Of a stretch of 7,997 bases of DNA, positions 1 to 6,544 are shown piece after piece. Position numbers and translations under genes: made by a program. Where the stretch lies: the NCBI GenBank assembly GCA_002788555.1, contig PFRL01000045.1:1-7997 (forward strand), in the 5' to 3' direction. The notes beneath the pieces are model-generated. The model was not told the DNA's origin. It saw only the letters and a list, made by a program, of their open reading frames with translations, and searched no databases. Source of the stretch: Parcubacteria group bacterium CG_4_9_14_0_2_um_filter_35_11 (GTDB lineage Bacteria; Patescibacteriota; Minisyncoccia; Minisyncoccales; GCA-002788555). Every line of letters begins with the position of its first letter. Within the stretch, counting starts at the first letter, position 1.

Positions 1-105
1 AGGAGTACTTTCTTTACTAAAGGGGTTAATAACTAAACCGATTTTTTCTCCGTCTCTTTTGCCATTGATTTGGAAGAAAGAAAGACCATGCCAAATAATT
101 TCCAT
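1..105 (-). CDS. MBL-fold metal-dependent hydrolase (N-terminal 35 codons, cut by window edge)
   Basis: An open frame runs from ATG at 105-103 to the left edge, giving 35 residues that begin MEIIWHGLSFFQI and continue to LVINPFSKESTP. This matches the first two beta-strands of the UlaG-like / PF13483 metallo-beta-lactamase-fold proteins, which typically open 'M-I-W-G-S-C-F-I' and then 'IVIDPF'. The zinc-ligand HxHxDH motif would lie off the window, so catalytic competence cannot be judged. Two small departures from the usual pattern are visible: Phe where Cys is common (SFF for SCF) and Asn in place of Asp in the 'DPF' element (INPF). A weak purine stretch, GAAAAG, sits about 7 nt upstream of the ATG. 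The gene has its own plausible promoter, separate from the murJ unit. Substrate unknown; the family call rests on the N-terminus alone. Confidence 0.6.
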   Translation of the reverse strand, partial: MEIIWHGLSFFQINGKRDGEKIGLVINPFSKESTP

Positions 106-131
106 ATCAAGACTTTTCAAAAATATTAATA

Positions 132-160
132 ATTTTACCAAAAATTTCCTTAAAGTTCAA
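132..160 (-). promoter_or_regulatory. Putative sigma-70-type promoter for the MBL-fold gene
   Basis: On the minus strand TTGAAC (160-155) is followed after exactly 17 bp by TAAAAT (137-132). That is 4/6 and 5/6 matches to the bacterial consensus at ideal spacing. The -10 element ends 26 nt before the ATG at 105, which would give a leader of about 20 nt. In AT-rich DNA such matches arise by chance. The position, in a gap just past the upstream ORF and before a new gene, supports it. Confidence 0.42.
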
Positions 161-186
161 TAAAAAATTTGGACAATTTAAGTTAG

Positions 187-300
187 CTACTTACTAAAAA
201 TAGGCCATAAAAGGAGAAGGACAGTAGAGATAATTACTAAAAACACGACTATCGAAAAAATAATGCGGCTAATACTCATTTTTTTATTTTTATTAATCAT
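187..300 (-). CDS. Hypothetical single-helix membrane peptide, 37 aa, coupled to murJ
   Basis: An ORF starts at ATG 300-298 and ends at TAG 189-187. The N-terminus is short and basic (MINKNKKMSISR), followed by a continuous hydrophobic stretch at residues about 14-35 rich in Ile, Val and Leu (IIFSIVVFLVII, then STVLLLLWPIF), ending in SK. This is the layout of a single transmembrane helix with the N-terminus inside by the positive-inside rule. The start is one base after the murJ stop (TAA-T-ATG), so translation could be coupled by reinitiation. A second in-frame ATG at 279-277 would give a 30-residue form that keeps the whole helix. I recognise no family. The ORF is too short for coding statistics. 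The clean hydrophobic helix, same strand and tight junction are what argue for it; it could still be chance in AT-rich DNA. Confidence 0.42.
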   Translation of the reverse strand: MINKNKKMSISRIIFSIVVFLVIISTVLLLLWPIFSK

Positions 301-301
301 A

Positions 302-1939
302 TTATCTTGGGAATCGTTCTTCTTTGTTTTTAAAAATTAATTTATACTCTGGAAATTTTAATATCTTAGCAAGATAGATATAAAATATTGCTCCTGTCCC
401 GCCGGCGAAAATCGCCTGCAAAAATATTCCTAAAAATGTCTTAAGATCTAAAATTAAAGAGAAGATATTTAAAAGTCCAAAGGTAATAAGACCGGAGATA
501 ATACTTAATAAAAACAATCTTAAAAAAACATTGCCAAGTTTCAAATCCCATTCATTTCCTATTTTTTTCTTAAGACTAACTAATAGCAAGATCAAATTAA
601 AAATCGAGGAGAGAGAAAAAGCTAAGGGAAAACCGATAATTGAAATATTAGATAGTCCTTGAAGGTCCAGGATTGTTATTAAATAATAGAAAAAACTATT
701 TTGTTGCGATAAAGTCGAGACAAAAAAAACAGAAAGGATAATATTTAAGATAATTGAAAAAATGGTTATTTTAACTGGGGTCCTGGTATCATGGGCAGCA
801 TAAAATGCTCGAGACAATAAATTAATTAATCCTTGGGCAAAAATAGAAATAGAAAAAATCCCTAGGCAAGCCCCGGCTAATCTTGTATCTGCCCAGGTAA
901 AATTTTGCCTACCAAGAATAATCCTGACAATCTGCGCCCTTAAAAGAAAAAAGAGAACCGACAGAGGAAGGAGGAAAAAGAGAACTTGAGAGGCGATCGA
1001 AGCAATCTTCTCAATAAATTCTTTTTTTTTCTTCTCGGAAAAGCTGCGAGATAAAGAAGGGAAGGCAGCAATGGCAAAAGAGGTGCCAAAAAGAGAAACC
1101 GGCACCTGCTGAAGGTCATTGGAAACATTAAAAAGACTAATACTTCCTGCTACTAGCATTGAAGCAATCGCAGTAATTACAATTAAATTAATTTGCTGAG
1201 CTGCAAGTCCGATAGCTCGGGGAATCATTAATTTGAAAATCTTTCTTATCCCTCGATGCCTAAAATTGAAAACAAATTGAAAATGGTAGCCGGATAGAAA
1301 GAGAGCTGGCAATTGAATTAAAAGATGCAAAACTGCTCCAAGAAGTACTCCGAGGGCAAGACCAATAATCCCAATTTTTGGAGTAAAGACAATGGCCCCG
1401 AAAATAATTCCAATATTATACATTATCGGTGCTAAAGAATAAGTTAAAAACTTGGAAAAGTATTGTAAAACCGATCCAAAAATATTACTTATTCCAAGGA
1501 GGATTGGCGATAAAAACATTATTCGAGTTAACTTTACTACCATTGCCATTTTCTCTTTTTCAAATCCGGGAGTAATAAGACGCATTAATTGGGGAGCAAA
1601 AATAGCTAAAACAATAGAAGATAGAATAAGGAGGGAAATAAAAATACAAAGAATATTATTATAGAGTTGCCAAGCATCTTTTTTAGATTTTAGCCAATGT
1701 TCAGAAAAAACTGGGATAAGGGCAGTGGATATCGCTCCTAAAATCAGGATATTGTACAGCAAGTCAGGGATACGAAAAGCAGCAAAAAAAATATCAAGAT
1801 CGCTTGTTTTAAACAGGGTGGTAAAAACAGAAAGTCTAATTAAACTTAAAAAATCTGAAATAAAACCTGCTATTCCTAAAATAAAAGCGGCCGAGGCGAT
1901 ATTCTTAGCCCGGTGATTAAAAAGTTTATTAAAATTCAT
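302..1939 (-). CDS. murJ: Lipid II flippase MurJ (MviN family)
   Basis: MurJ moves lipid-linked peptidoglycan precursor (lipid II) across the cytoplasmic membrane. The 545-residue product has alternating hydrophobic segments along its whole length, consistent with the 14-helix MOP-superfamily fold. Family signatures are present: DLDIFFAAFRIPDLLYN around residues 47-63, GAISTALIPVFSE at 68-80, PRAIGLAAQQIN at 240-251, PVSLFGTSFAIAAFPSLSR at 280-298, and FYAAHDTRTPVKI at 379-391. The family is usually about 500-550 residues, so it is full length. A somewhat long segment at about 408-432 separates two helices. The ATG at 1939 is the most upstream possible start because TAA lies two codons before it. 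No Shine-Dalgarno is seen; instead a CTCCTCC tract precedes the start. An A9 run (1030-1022, in the KKKK cytoplasmic loop near residues 303-306) is a potential slippage site. It lies 73 bp downstream of rny, probably cotranscribed, and is followed at once by a small membrane ORF. Confidence 0.95.
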   Translation of the reverse strand: MNFNKLFNHRAKNIASAAFILGIAGFISDFLSLIRLSVFTTLFKTSDLDIFFAAFRIPDLLYNILILGAISTALIPVFSEHWLKSKKDAWQLYNNILCIFISLLILSSIVLAIFAPQLMRLITPGFEKEKMAMVVKLTRIMFLSPILLGISNIFGSVLQYFSKFLTYSLAPIMYNIGIIFGAIVFTPKIGIIGLALGVLLGAVLHLLIQLPALFLSGYHFQFVFNFRHRGIRKIFKLMIPRAIGLAAQQINLIVITAIASMLVAGSISLFNVSNDLQQVPVSLFGTSFAIAAFPSLSRSFSEKKKKEFIEKIASIASQVLFFLLPLSVLFFLLRAQIVRIILGRQNFTWADTRLAGACLGIFSISIFAQGLINLLSRAFYAAHDTRTPVKITIFSIILNIILSVFFVSTLSQQNSFFYYLITILDLQGLSNISIIGFPLAFSLSSIFNLILLLVSLKKKIGNEWDLKLGNVFLRLFLLSIISGLITFGLLNIFSLILDLKTFLGIFLQAIFAGGTGAIFYIYLAKILKFPEYKLIFKNKEERFPR

Positions 1940-1948
1940 AAATTATGC

Positions 1949-1960
1949 GAAGGAGGAGAG
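1949..1960 (-). other. Anti-Shine-Dalgarno-like pyrimidine tract in the rny-murJ spacer
   Basis: On the mRNA strand the spacer before murJ contains CTCTCCTCCTTC, beginning 21 nt and ending about 9 nt upstream of the ATG. The core CCUCCUU is identical to the 3' tail of bacterial 16S rRNA, so it is the complement of a ribosome binding site rather than one. The 73-nt spacer holds no convincing terminator or promoter. What the tract does, if anything, is unknown. Confidence 0.4.
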
Positions 1961-2012
1961 ACATTAGTATTTTAAAAATTGAAATCAATCTAGAGAAGAA
2001 TTCGACGAATAA

Positions 2013-3542
2013 TTACCGGGCGTACTCAATTACCCGTGTTTCTCTTATTACATTGACTTTAATCTCGCCAGGATATTCCATCTCTTCTTCTATGCTCTTG
2101 GCAATCTCTTTTGCTAATTTTTTCGCTCCAAAATCATCAATTTCTTCACTTTTGACAAAAACTCTTATTTCTCTTCCTGCCTCAATAGCATAAGCATTTT
2201 TTACCTCGGGAAAACGGATAGCAATTTTTTCTAGTTCTTCCAATCTTTTCAAATATTGTTCGGTAGTGTCTCTCCTTGCACCAGGTCTTGAAGCGGAAAT
2301 AGCATCAGCAGTCTGGACTATCACCGCCTCTACAGTTTCATAAGGATATTCCTCGTGGTGACTTTGCATCGCCTTTATCACCTCTTCTTCGATTCCAAAT
2401 TTTCTCAAAACCCTGATACCGATCTCAACATGAGATCCCTCAACTTGGGTGTCAATTGCTTTTCCTATATCATGCAAAAGTCCTGCCTTTTTGGCGATCT
2501 TGGGATCGACACCAATCTCGTAAGCCAGGGCTTCTGCTAAGAATGCCACCTCTAAACTGTGGTCTAAGACATTTTGTCCAAAACTCAGTCTGAATTTTAA
2601 TCGTCCTAAAAGTTGATGAATTTTTGGGTCTAGCCCAAAAATTTCTGCCTCAAAAGCTGCCTCCTCCCCTATTTTTTGAATTCTCTCTGGTATCTCTTTT
2701 TTAACCTTCTCTACAGTCTCTTCAATCCTGCCTGGTTGGATTCTTCCATCTTTAATAAGTGTCTGGAGGGCGACTTTTGCTATCTCCCGACGCAATGGAT
2801 CAAAAGAAGATAAAAATACAACATTTGGTGTTTCATCAACGAGTAATTCAACACCGGTCGCACTTTCAAAAGCCTTAATATTCCTTCCCTCTTTTCCAAT
2901 AATCCTTCCTTTAATTTCGTCGTCAGGCAAAGAGATTGATGTGGTAGTAAATTCTGAAATTGCGGAAGTGACCGATCTTTGGACAACGAAAGCTAAAATC
3001 TCTTTGGCTTTTTCTTTAACGATTCTTTCCCCTTCTTTCTCTAATTTTAATATTTTCTCTTGAATCTCTCTTTTATACTCTCTCTCAATCTCCTTTAACA
3101 ATTCTTCTTTGGCTTTGGCCGCAGAAATACCACCAATTTTTTCTAACTCTTCTTTCCTTTGTTTTAAAAGTTCTCCAGCCTTTGCCTTTAACTCTTCAAC
3201 TCTTTTCATCTCTTCCCTTGCTATTTTGCTTTCTCTCTTTGAATCAATGAGCTTTTGTTCAAGAATTCCCCTTTTTCGTTCCAGTTGTCTTTGGAAGATA
3301 TTAACTTCTGTCTCCCTCTCGCTAATCGCTTTTTGAGCAGAATCTAAAATTTTAACAGCTCTATTTTTCGCTTTGATAATGATGTCCTGACCATCAGCTC
3401 TGGCCTCCCTTAATCTTTTTTGAAGATTTTCCTCAATTGATCCGGCCTGAAATCTAGCGATATTCTGTCGAGTAAAATAACCCAGGATTGCCCCCATTCC
3501 TAAGGAGGCGGCTCCCAGAATTAAAAGGAGATATTCGGACAT
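2013..3542 (-). CDS. rny: Ribonuclease Y
   Basis: RNase Y is a membrane-anchored endoribonuclease that starts bulk mRNA decay in many bacteria lacking RNase E. The 509-residue protein (B. subtilis form about 520) shows the full architecture. There is an N-terminal transmembrane helix at about residues 4-22, and a long charged coiled coil at about 35-185 rich in Lys, Glu and Arg. A KH RNA-binding domain at about 200-265 carries GRIIGKEGRN at 212-221. The HD domain at about 325-420 has its metal-binding His357-Asp358 in LLHDIGK, with the HSLEVA segment at 328-333 and SHHEE at 394-398. The C-terminal tail (REIRVFVKSEEID, then PGEIKVNVIRETRVIEYA) is typical. The start is fixed by an in-frame TAA two codons upstream of the ATG; there is no Shine-Dalgarno. 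It is divergent from gpmI with its own strong promoter and a leader hairpin, and is followed by murJ on the same strand. Confidence 0.97.
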   Translation of the reverse strand: MSEYLLLILGAASLGMGAILGYFTRQNIARFQAGSIEENLQKRLREARADGQDIIIKAKNRAVKILDSAQKAISERETEVNIFQRQLERKRGILEQKLIDSKRESKIAREEMKRVEELKAKAGELLKQRKEELEKIGGISAAKAKEELLKEIEREYKREIQEKILKLEKEGERIVKEKAKEILAFVVQRSVTSAISEFTTTSISLPDDEIKGRIIGKEGRNIKAFESATGVELLVDETPNVVFLSSFDPLRREIAKVALQTLIKDGRIQPGRIEETVEKVKKEIPERIQKIGEEAAFEAEIFGLDPKIHQLLGRLKFRLSFGQNVLDHSLEVAFLAEALAYEIGVDPKIAKKAGLLHDIGKAIDTQVEGSHVEIGIRVLRKFGIEEEVIKAMQSHHEEYPYETVEAVIVQTADAISASRPGARRDTTEQYLKRLEELEKIAIRFPEVKNAYAIEAGREIRVFVKSEEIDDFGAKKLAKEIAKSIEEEMEYPGEIKVNVIRETRVIEYAR

Positions 3543-3559
3543 AATTTAAAAAAGACAGG

Positions 3560-3586
3560 ACATATAACATAGTTTTGGTTATATGT
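3560..3586 (-). promoter_or_regulatory. Hairpin in the rny leader, followed by a T-run
   Basis: ACATATAAC (3560-3568) and GTTATATGT (3578-3586) form a perfect 9-bp inverted repeat around a 9-nt loop. On the rny transcript the hairpin lies between the predicted start of transcription (near 3602) and the ATG, ending 17 nt before the start codon, with a T6 run about 5 nt after the stem. ATAAC occurs twice on the 5' side of the transcript (GATAACATATAAC), so the 3' arm could also pair in a second register. Only one G-C pair is in the stem, so it is weak as a terminator. It could be an attenuator, a cleavage site for autoregulation, or a dyad bound by a repressor. The dyad is seen; its function is inferred. 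Confidence 0.45.
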
Positions 3587-3608
3587 TATCTTGAAGGTTA
3601 GCGGTTTA

Positions 3609-3638
3609 ATTTTAGCACAATTGACTAACTTTTGTCAA
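3609..3638 (-). promoter_or_regulatory. Promoter for rny (minus strand)
   Basis: On the minus strand TTGACA (3638-3633, 6/6) is followed after 18 bp by TAAAAT (3614-3609, 5/6). The expected start of transcription is near 3602, giving a leader of about 60 nt that contains the 3560-3586 hairpin. The promoter is interleaved with the gpmI promoter on the other strand: its -35 box lies in the spacer of the other, and vice versa. Confidence 0.62.
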
Positions 3639-3649
3639 AAAGATATAAT
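3621..3649 (+). promoter_or_regulatory. Promoter for gpmI (plus strand)
   Basis: TTGACT (3621-3626, 5/6) and TATAAT (3644-3649, 6/6) are separated by exactly 17 bp, the best promoter in the window. Transcription should begin near 3656, giving a leader of about 50 nt before the gpmI ATG at 3707. The two -35 boxes of the divergent promoters make a TTGAC-N8-GTCAA dyad (3621-3638). RNA polymerase bound in one direction would therefore exclude the other. Confidence 0.75.
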
Positions 3650-3706
3650 GAGACACAAATTAATTAAAAGGTAATTGAGTAAAAGATTAGATTGATAATT
3701 TAAAGC

Positions 3707-5260
3707 ATGAGAAGAGTAATTTTAATTATCCTTGATGGTTGGGGAGTAGCTCCACCTGGTCTCGGTAATGCTTCCAGTCAAGCCAGAACTCCTAATCTAA
3801 AAAATATTGAGAGTTATTATCCTTCAACAACTCTCCATGCGTCCGGAATTAATGTAGGTCTACCTTGGTGGGAGGAAGGAAATAGTGAGGTAGGCCATTT
3901 AACTATTGGAAGCGGGCAAATTATATATCAATATTTGCCCAGGATCATCAGCGCAATTCAAGACGGCTCTTTTTTTAGAAATCCTGCTCTACTGGGAGCG
4001 ACAGACCATGTCAAAAATAGAGGTTCCCGCCTTCATTTAATGGGTCTTATTTCTTCTGGCGCTATTCATAGTTATATTGATCATCTTTATGCTTTGCTTG
4101 ATCTTTGCAAAAAAGAAAATGTAAAAGATGTCTATATCCATGCTTTTACCGACGGGAGAGATGCGCCTCAGAAAGAAGGTGTTTTATTTTTACAACATTT
4201 AAAAAATAGACTCTCTCTACAAAAAATTGGGAAAATCGCTACAGTAACCGGTCGTTCTTTTGCTATGGATAGAGATAGAAATTGGGATAGGATTCAAAAG
4301 GTTTATCAATGTTTAGCAGAAGGCAAGGGAGAAAGTGCGTCTGACCCAATCTCCTATCTTAATTCTTCTTATCAAAGGGGTATAACCGACGAATACATCG
4401 AACCGGCGATAGTTGACCCGGAGGGTTTAGTCAAAGATAACGACGCTATTATATTTTTTAATTTCAGAGAAGAAAGGGCCAGAGAACTAACTTTAGCTTT
4501 TGTGAAAGAAGATTTTAGAGAGTTCGAAAGGAAGAAAATCAATAGCCTTTATTTTGCTACTATGACACGATACCTCGAGAACTTAGATGTGCCTGTTGCT
4601 TTCGAACCTCCTAAAGTAAAAAATTGCCTTGGAAAAGTGATTTCAGAAGCTGGTCTTCCACAGTTTAGAATTGCCGAAACCGAAAAATATGCTCATGTTA
4701 CTTATTTCTTTAATGGATTTTTAGAAAAACCTTTTCCAAAAGAAGACCGAGAAATTGTCCCTTCTCAAGGAGGACCTCATTACGACAGGAACCCAGAGAT
4801 GCAAGCACCTCTTATCGCCGAGAAGGTAACAGAAAAGATAGAATTAGGGAAACATCATTTTATCTTAATAAATTTCGCTAATCCTGATATGATAGGCCAT
4901 ACTGCTAATATAAAAGCGGCTATTCGAGCCGCTGAAGTTGTGGATGCTTGCGTGGGAAAAATTATTAAGGCCGCCCAAGGTAAATATATAATCTTAATTA
5001 CCGCCGACCATGGAAACTTTGAAGAGATGATTAATCCTCGAAGTGGCGAAATTATTGGGGAACACAGTGCCAACCCTGTCCCTTTTTATCTTCTTGATCC
5101 AGAATTAAAAAGTCCTCTGGAAAGGCCAAAAAAAATAGATTACCGAGAGAAGGCAGAAGGATTCCTCTTTGATATAGCACCAACAATTCTTGAGTATTTG
5201 GAATTAAAACAGCCAGCGGAAATGATTGGCCTCTCACTCTTACCTAGCCTTAAGGACTAG
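3707..5260 (+). CDS. gpmI: 2,3-bisphosphoglycerate-independent phosphoglycerate mutase
   Basis: GpmI interconverts 3- and 2-phosphoglycerate in lower glycolysis using two Mn2+ and a phosphoserine intermediate. The 517-residue protein (family about 510) has the alkaline-phosphatase-type core and the inserted transferase domain. Matched to the Geobacillus enzyme by motif order, I see Asp10 (LDGWG), the nucleophile Ser60 (GNSEVGH), His121 (SGAIHSY), Arg151-Asp152 (FTDGRD), Arg183 and Arg189 (GRSFAMDRD), Arg254/Arg257 (FREER), Lys328 (TEKYAH), Asp394/His398 (NPDMIGHT), Asp434-His435 (ADHGN) and His453 (GEHSANPVP). All catalytic residues are present. Some nearby motifs are unusual: FREER for R-x-DR, FFNGF for FFNGG, and VPSQGGPHYD for the usual VPSPKVATYD. 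The start is set by an in-frame TAA two codons upstream; there is no Shine-Dalgarno. It is read from a strong promoter and its last 21 bp overlap the 3' end of tig on the opposite strand. Confidence 0.96.
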   Translation: MRRVILIILDGWGVAPPGLGNASSQARTPNLKNIESYYPSTTLHASGINVGLPWWEEGNSEVGHLTIGSGQIIYQYLPRIISAIQDGSFFRNPALLGATDHVKNRGSRLHLMGLISSGAIHSYIDHLYALLDLCKKENVKDVYIHAFTDGRDAPQKEGVLFLQHLKNRLSLQKIGKIATVTGRSFAMDRDRNWDRIQKVYQCLAEGKGESASDPISYLNSSYQRGITDEYIEPAIVDPEGLVKDNDAIIFFNFREERARELTLAFVKEDFREFERKKINSLYFATMTRYLENLDVPVAFEPPKVKNCLGKVISEAGLPQFRIAETEKYAHVTYFFNGFLEKPFPKEDREIVPSQGGPHYDRNPEMQAPLIAEKVTEKIELGKHHFILINFANPDMIGHTANIKAAIRAAEVVDACVGKIIKAAQGKYIILITADHGNFEEMINPRSGEIIGEHSANPVPFYLLDPELKSPLERPKKIDYREKAEGFLFDIAPTILEYLELKQPAEMIGLSLLPSLKD

Positions 5261-6523
5261 AAGTCTTATTACTTTTCTTTGCAAAATATTTTCTCTAAGA
5301 TAAGCTTTTAAATTAACTTCTTTCTCTTTGTCTTCTAAGTCTCTGGTAATAGTGGGATATTTTTTAAGAATTTCGCTAATCTCCTCTTTCACCTCTTCTT
5401 CGTTTACATTAATCTTCTCTTCCTTGGCAATTTGGTACAGAGAAAGCAAGATTCTCACTCTCTTCTCTGCCTCGGGTAGGAAATCTTTTTCTAAATCCTT
5501 TAAGGGTTTTTTAAGTTGGGATAAGTAGTCTTCAAAAGAAATTCCCATCTCTTCAACTCTGGTTTTAAAGTTTTTAATCATTTGATCCCTTTCTTTTTCA
5601 ACTAAAACATCTGGTAAGTCTATTTTTGCTTCTTGAGAAATTTTTTCTAAAACTTTATTTTCCCATCTTTTTCTTTCAGCCTCTTCTTTTTCTATTTTAA
5701 TCCCTTCGCGCAAACTATTTTTTAAATGAGAAAGGTTGTCAAATTTTCCCAAAGTTCGAACCCATTCGTCATTAGTCTGGGGTAATTCAACCTTAAAGAC
5801 TCCTTTAATCCCTACTTTAAAATCTAAAATAGTTTGTCTTAAATCTCTTTTCCAAAAATCAGCTGGAACGTTAAGAGAAAATTCTTTTTCTTCGTTGTCT
5901 TTCGCCCCGACCAAATTTTCTTCAAAACCAGGCAAAAATTTTCCTTCGCCAAGGATAAATTTTTGATTTTTGATATCTCCATTTTCAATCTTCACTCCCC
6001 CTCTCCTTATTTCGTAATCTATTTGAATTAAATCTCCTTTTTGGGCGGCTTTGCTCTTCCTTATAAATTTCGCTCTCGATTTTTGAAGATATTTCAAAGA
6101 TTCTTCCACCTCATTTTCTTTAACTTCAATTTTGTTCTTCGGTTCTGCTTTTACTATCTTCCACCAGAGAGGAAGTTGAACGACAGGTAAAAAGGACACC
6201 TCAACTGTGGCTTCTAATCCTTCTTTCGATAACTTTTGAACTTTTGCCTCTGGTTTCTCTAAAACTTCTAATTTTTTTTCTTTGATTATCTGATAAAAAG
6301 TTTGATCAAGGGCGATTTTGGCTGCCTCGTCTAAAATTCTTCCCCATCCCACTTTTTCTTCTACTATTTTAAAGGGTGCTTTTCCTAGTCGAAAACCAGG
6401 AACATTGAGAGTCTTTGAAATTTCTCTGGCTCCAATATTTAAATAAGGCGAGAATTCCTCGCCCGATAATTTAATTTTTATTTCTGTCCTTGACTTCGGT
6501 AATTTTTTAATCTCGACACCCAT
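5240..6523 (-). CDS. tig: Trigger factor, ribosome-associated chaperone / prolyl isomerase
   Basis: Trigger factor binds near the ribosomal exit tunnel and shields nascent chains. The 427-residue product is the usual length (E. coli 432). Residues 1 to about 115 are the ribosome-binding domain with the signature loop GFRLGKAP at 43-50, matching the GFRxGKxP element that contacts protein L23. Residues about 161-245 form the FKBP-like prolyl isomerase domain (GDLIQIDYE at 163-171, ILGEGKFLPGFEENLVG at 190-206). Residues about 250-427 are the helical, charge-rich SurA-like chaperone arms. An in-frame TAG five codons before the ATG limits the start, and no Shine-Dalgarno is seen. It begins 21 nt after the clpP stop on the same strand, so cotranscription is likely. 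This is clpP then tig, the reverse of the common tig-clpP-clpX order. Its 3' end overlaps gpmI, leaving no spacer for a conventional terminator. Confidence 0.93.
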   Translation of the reverse strand: MGVEIKKLPKSRTEIKIKLSGEEFSPYLNIGAREISKTLNVPGFRLGKAPFKIVEEKVGWGRILDEAAKIALDQTFYQIIKEKKLEVLEKPEAKVQKLSKEGLEATVEVSFLPVVQLPLWWKIVKAEPKNKIEVKENEVEESLKYLQKSRAKFIRKSKAAQKGDLIQIDYEIRRGGVKIENGDIKNQKFILGEGKFLPGFEENLVGAKDNEEKEFSLNVPADFWKRDLRQTILDFKVGIKGVFKVELPQTNDEWVRTLGKFDNLSHLKNSLREGIKIEKEEAERKRWENKVLEKISQEAKIDLPDVLVEKERDQMIKNFKTRVEEMGISFEDYLSQLKKPLKDLEKDFLPEAEKRVRILLSLYQIAKEEKINVNEEEVKEEISEILKKYPTITRDLEDKEKEVNLKAYLRENILQRKVIRLLVLKAR

Positions 6524-6544
6524 GCCGCTTTTAAACTATTTTAT

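Noticed and set aside
162..179. Weak terminator-like AAATT-GTCCA-AATTT plus T-run on the minus strand after the small ORF
   Set aside because: The stem is five A-T pairs only, too weak to call a terminator in AT-rich DNA, though its position would be sensible.
1945..2193. Plus-strand ORF of 82 codons with a nearby AAGGAGGAG
   Set aside because: The purine run lies after the ATG, not before it, and most of the ORF is antisense to the conserved C-terminus of rny. It shows no recognisable protein features.
5252..5267. Bulged hairpin AAGgACT-AGA-AGTCTT just past the gpmI stop
   Set aside because: Six weak pairs with a bulge and an interrupted T-rich tail; not convincing as a terminator.
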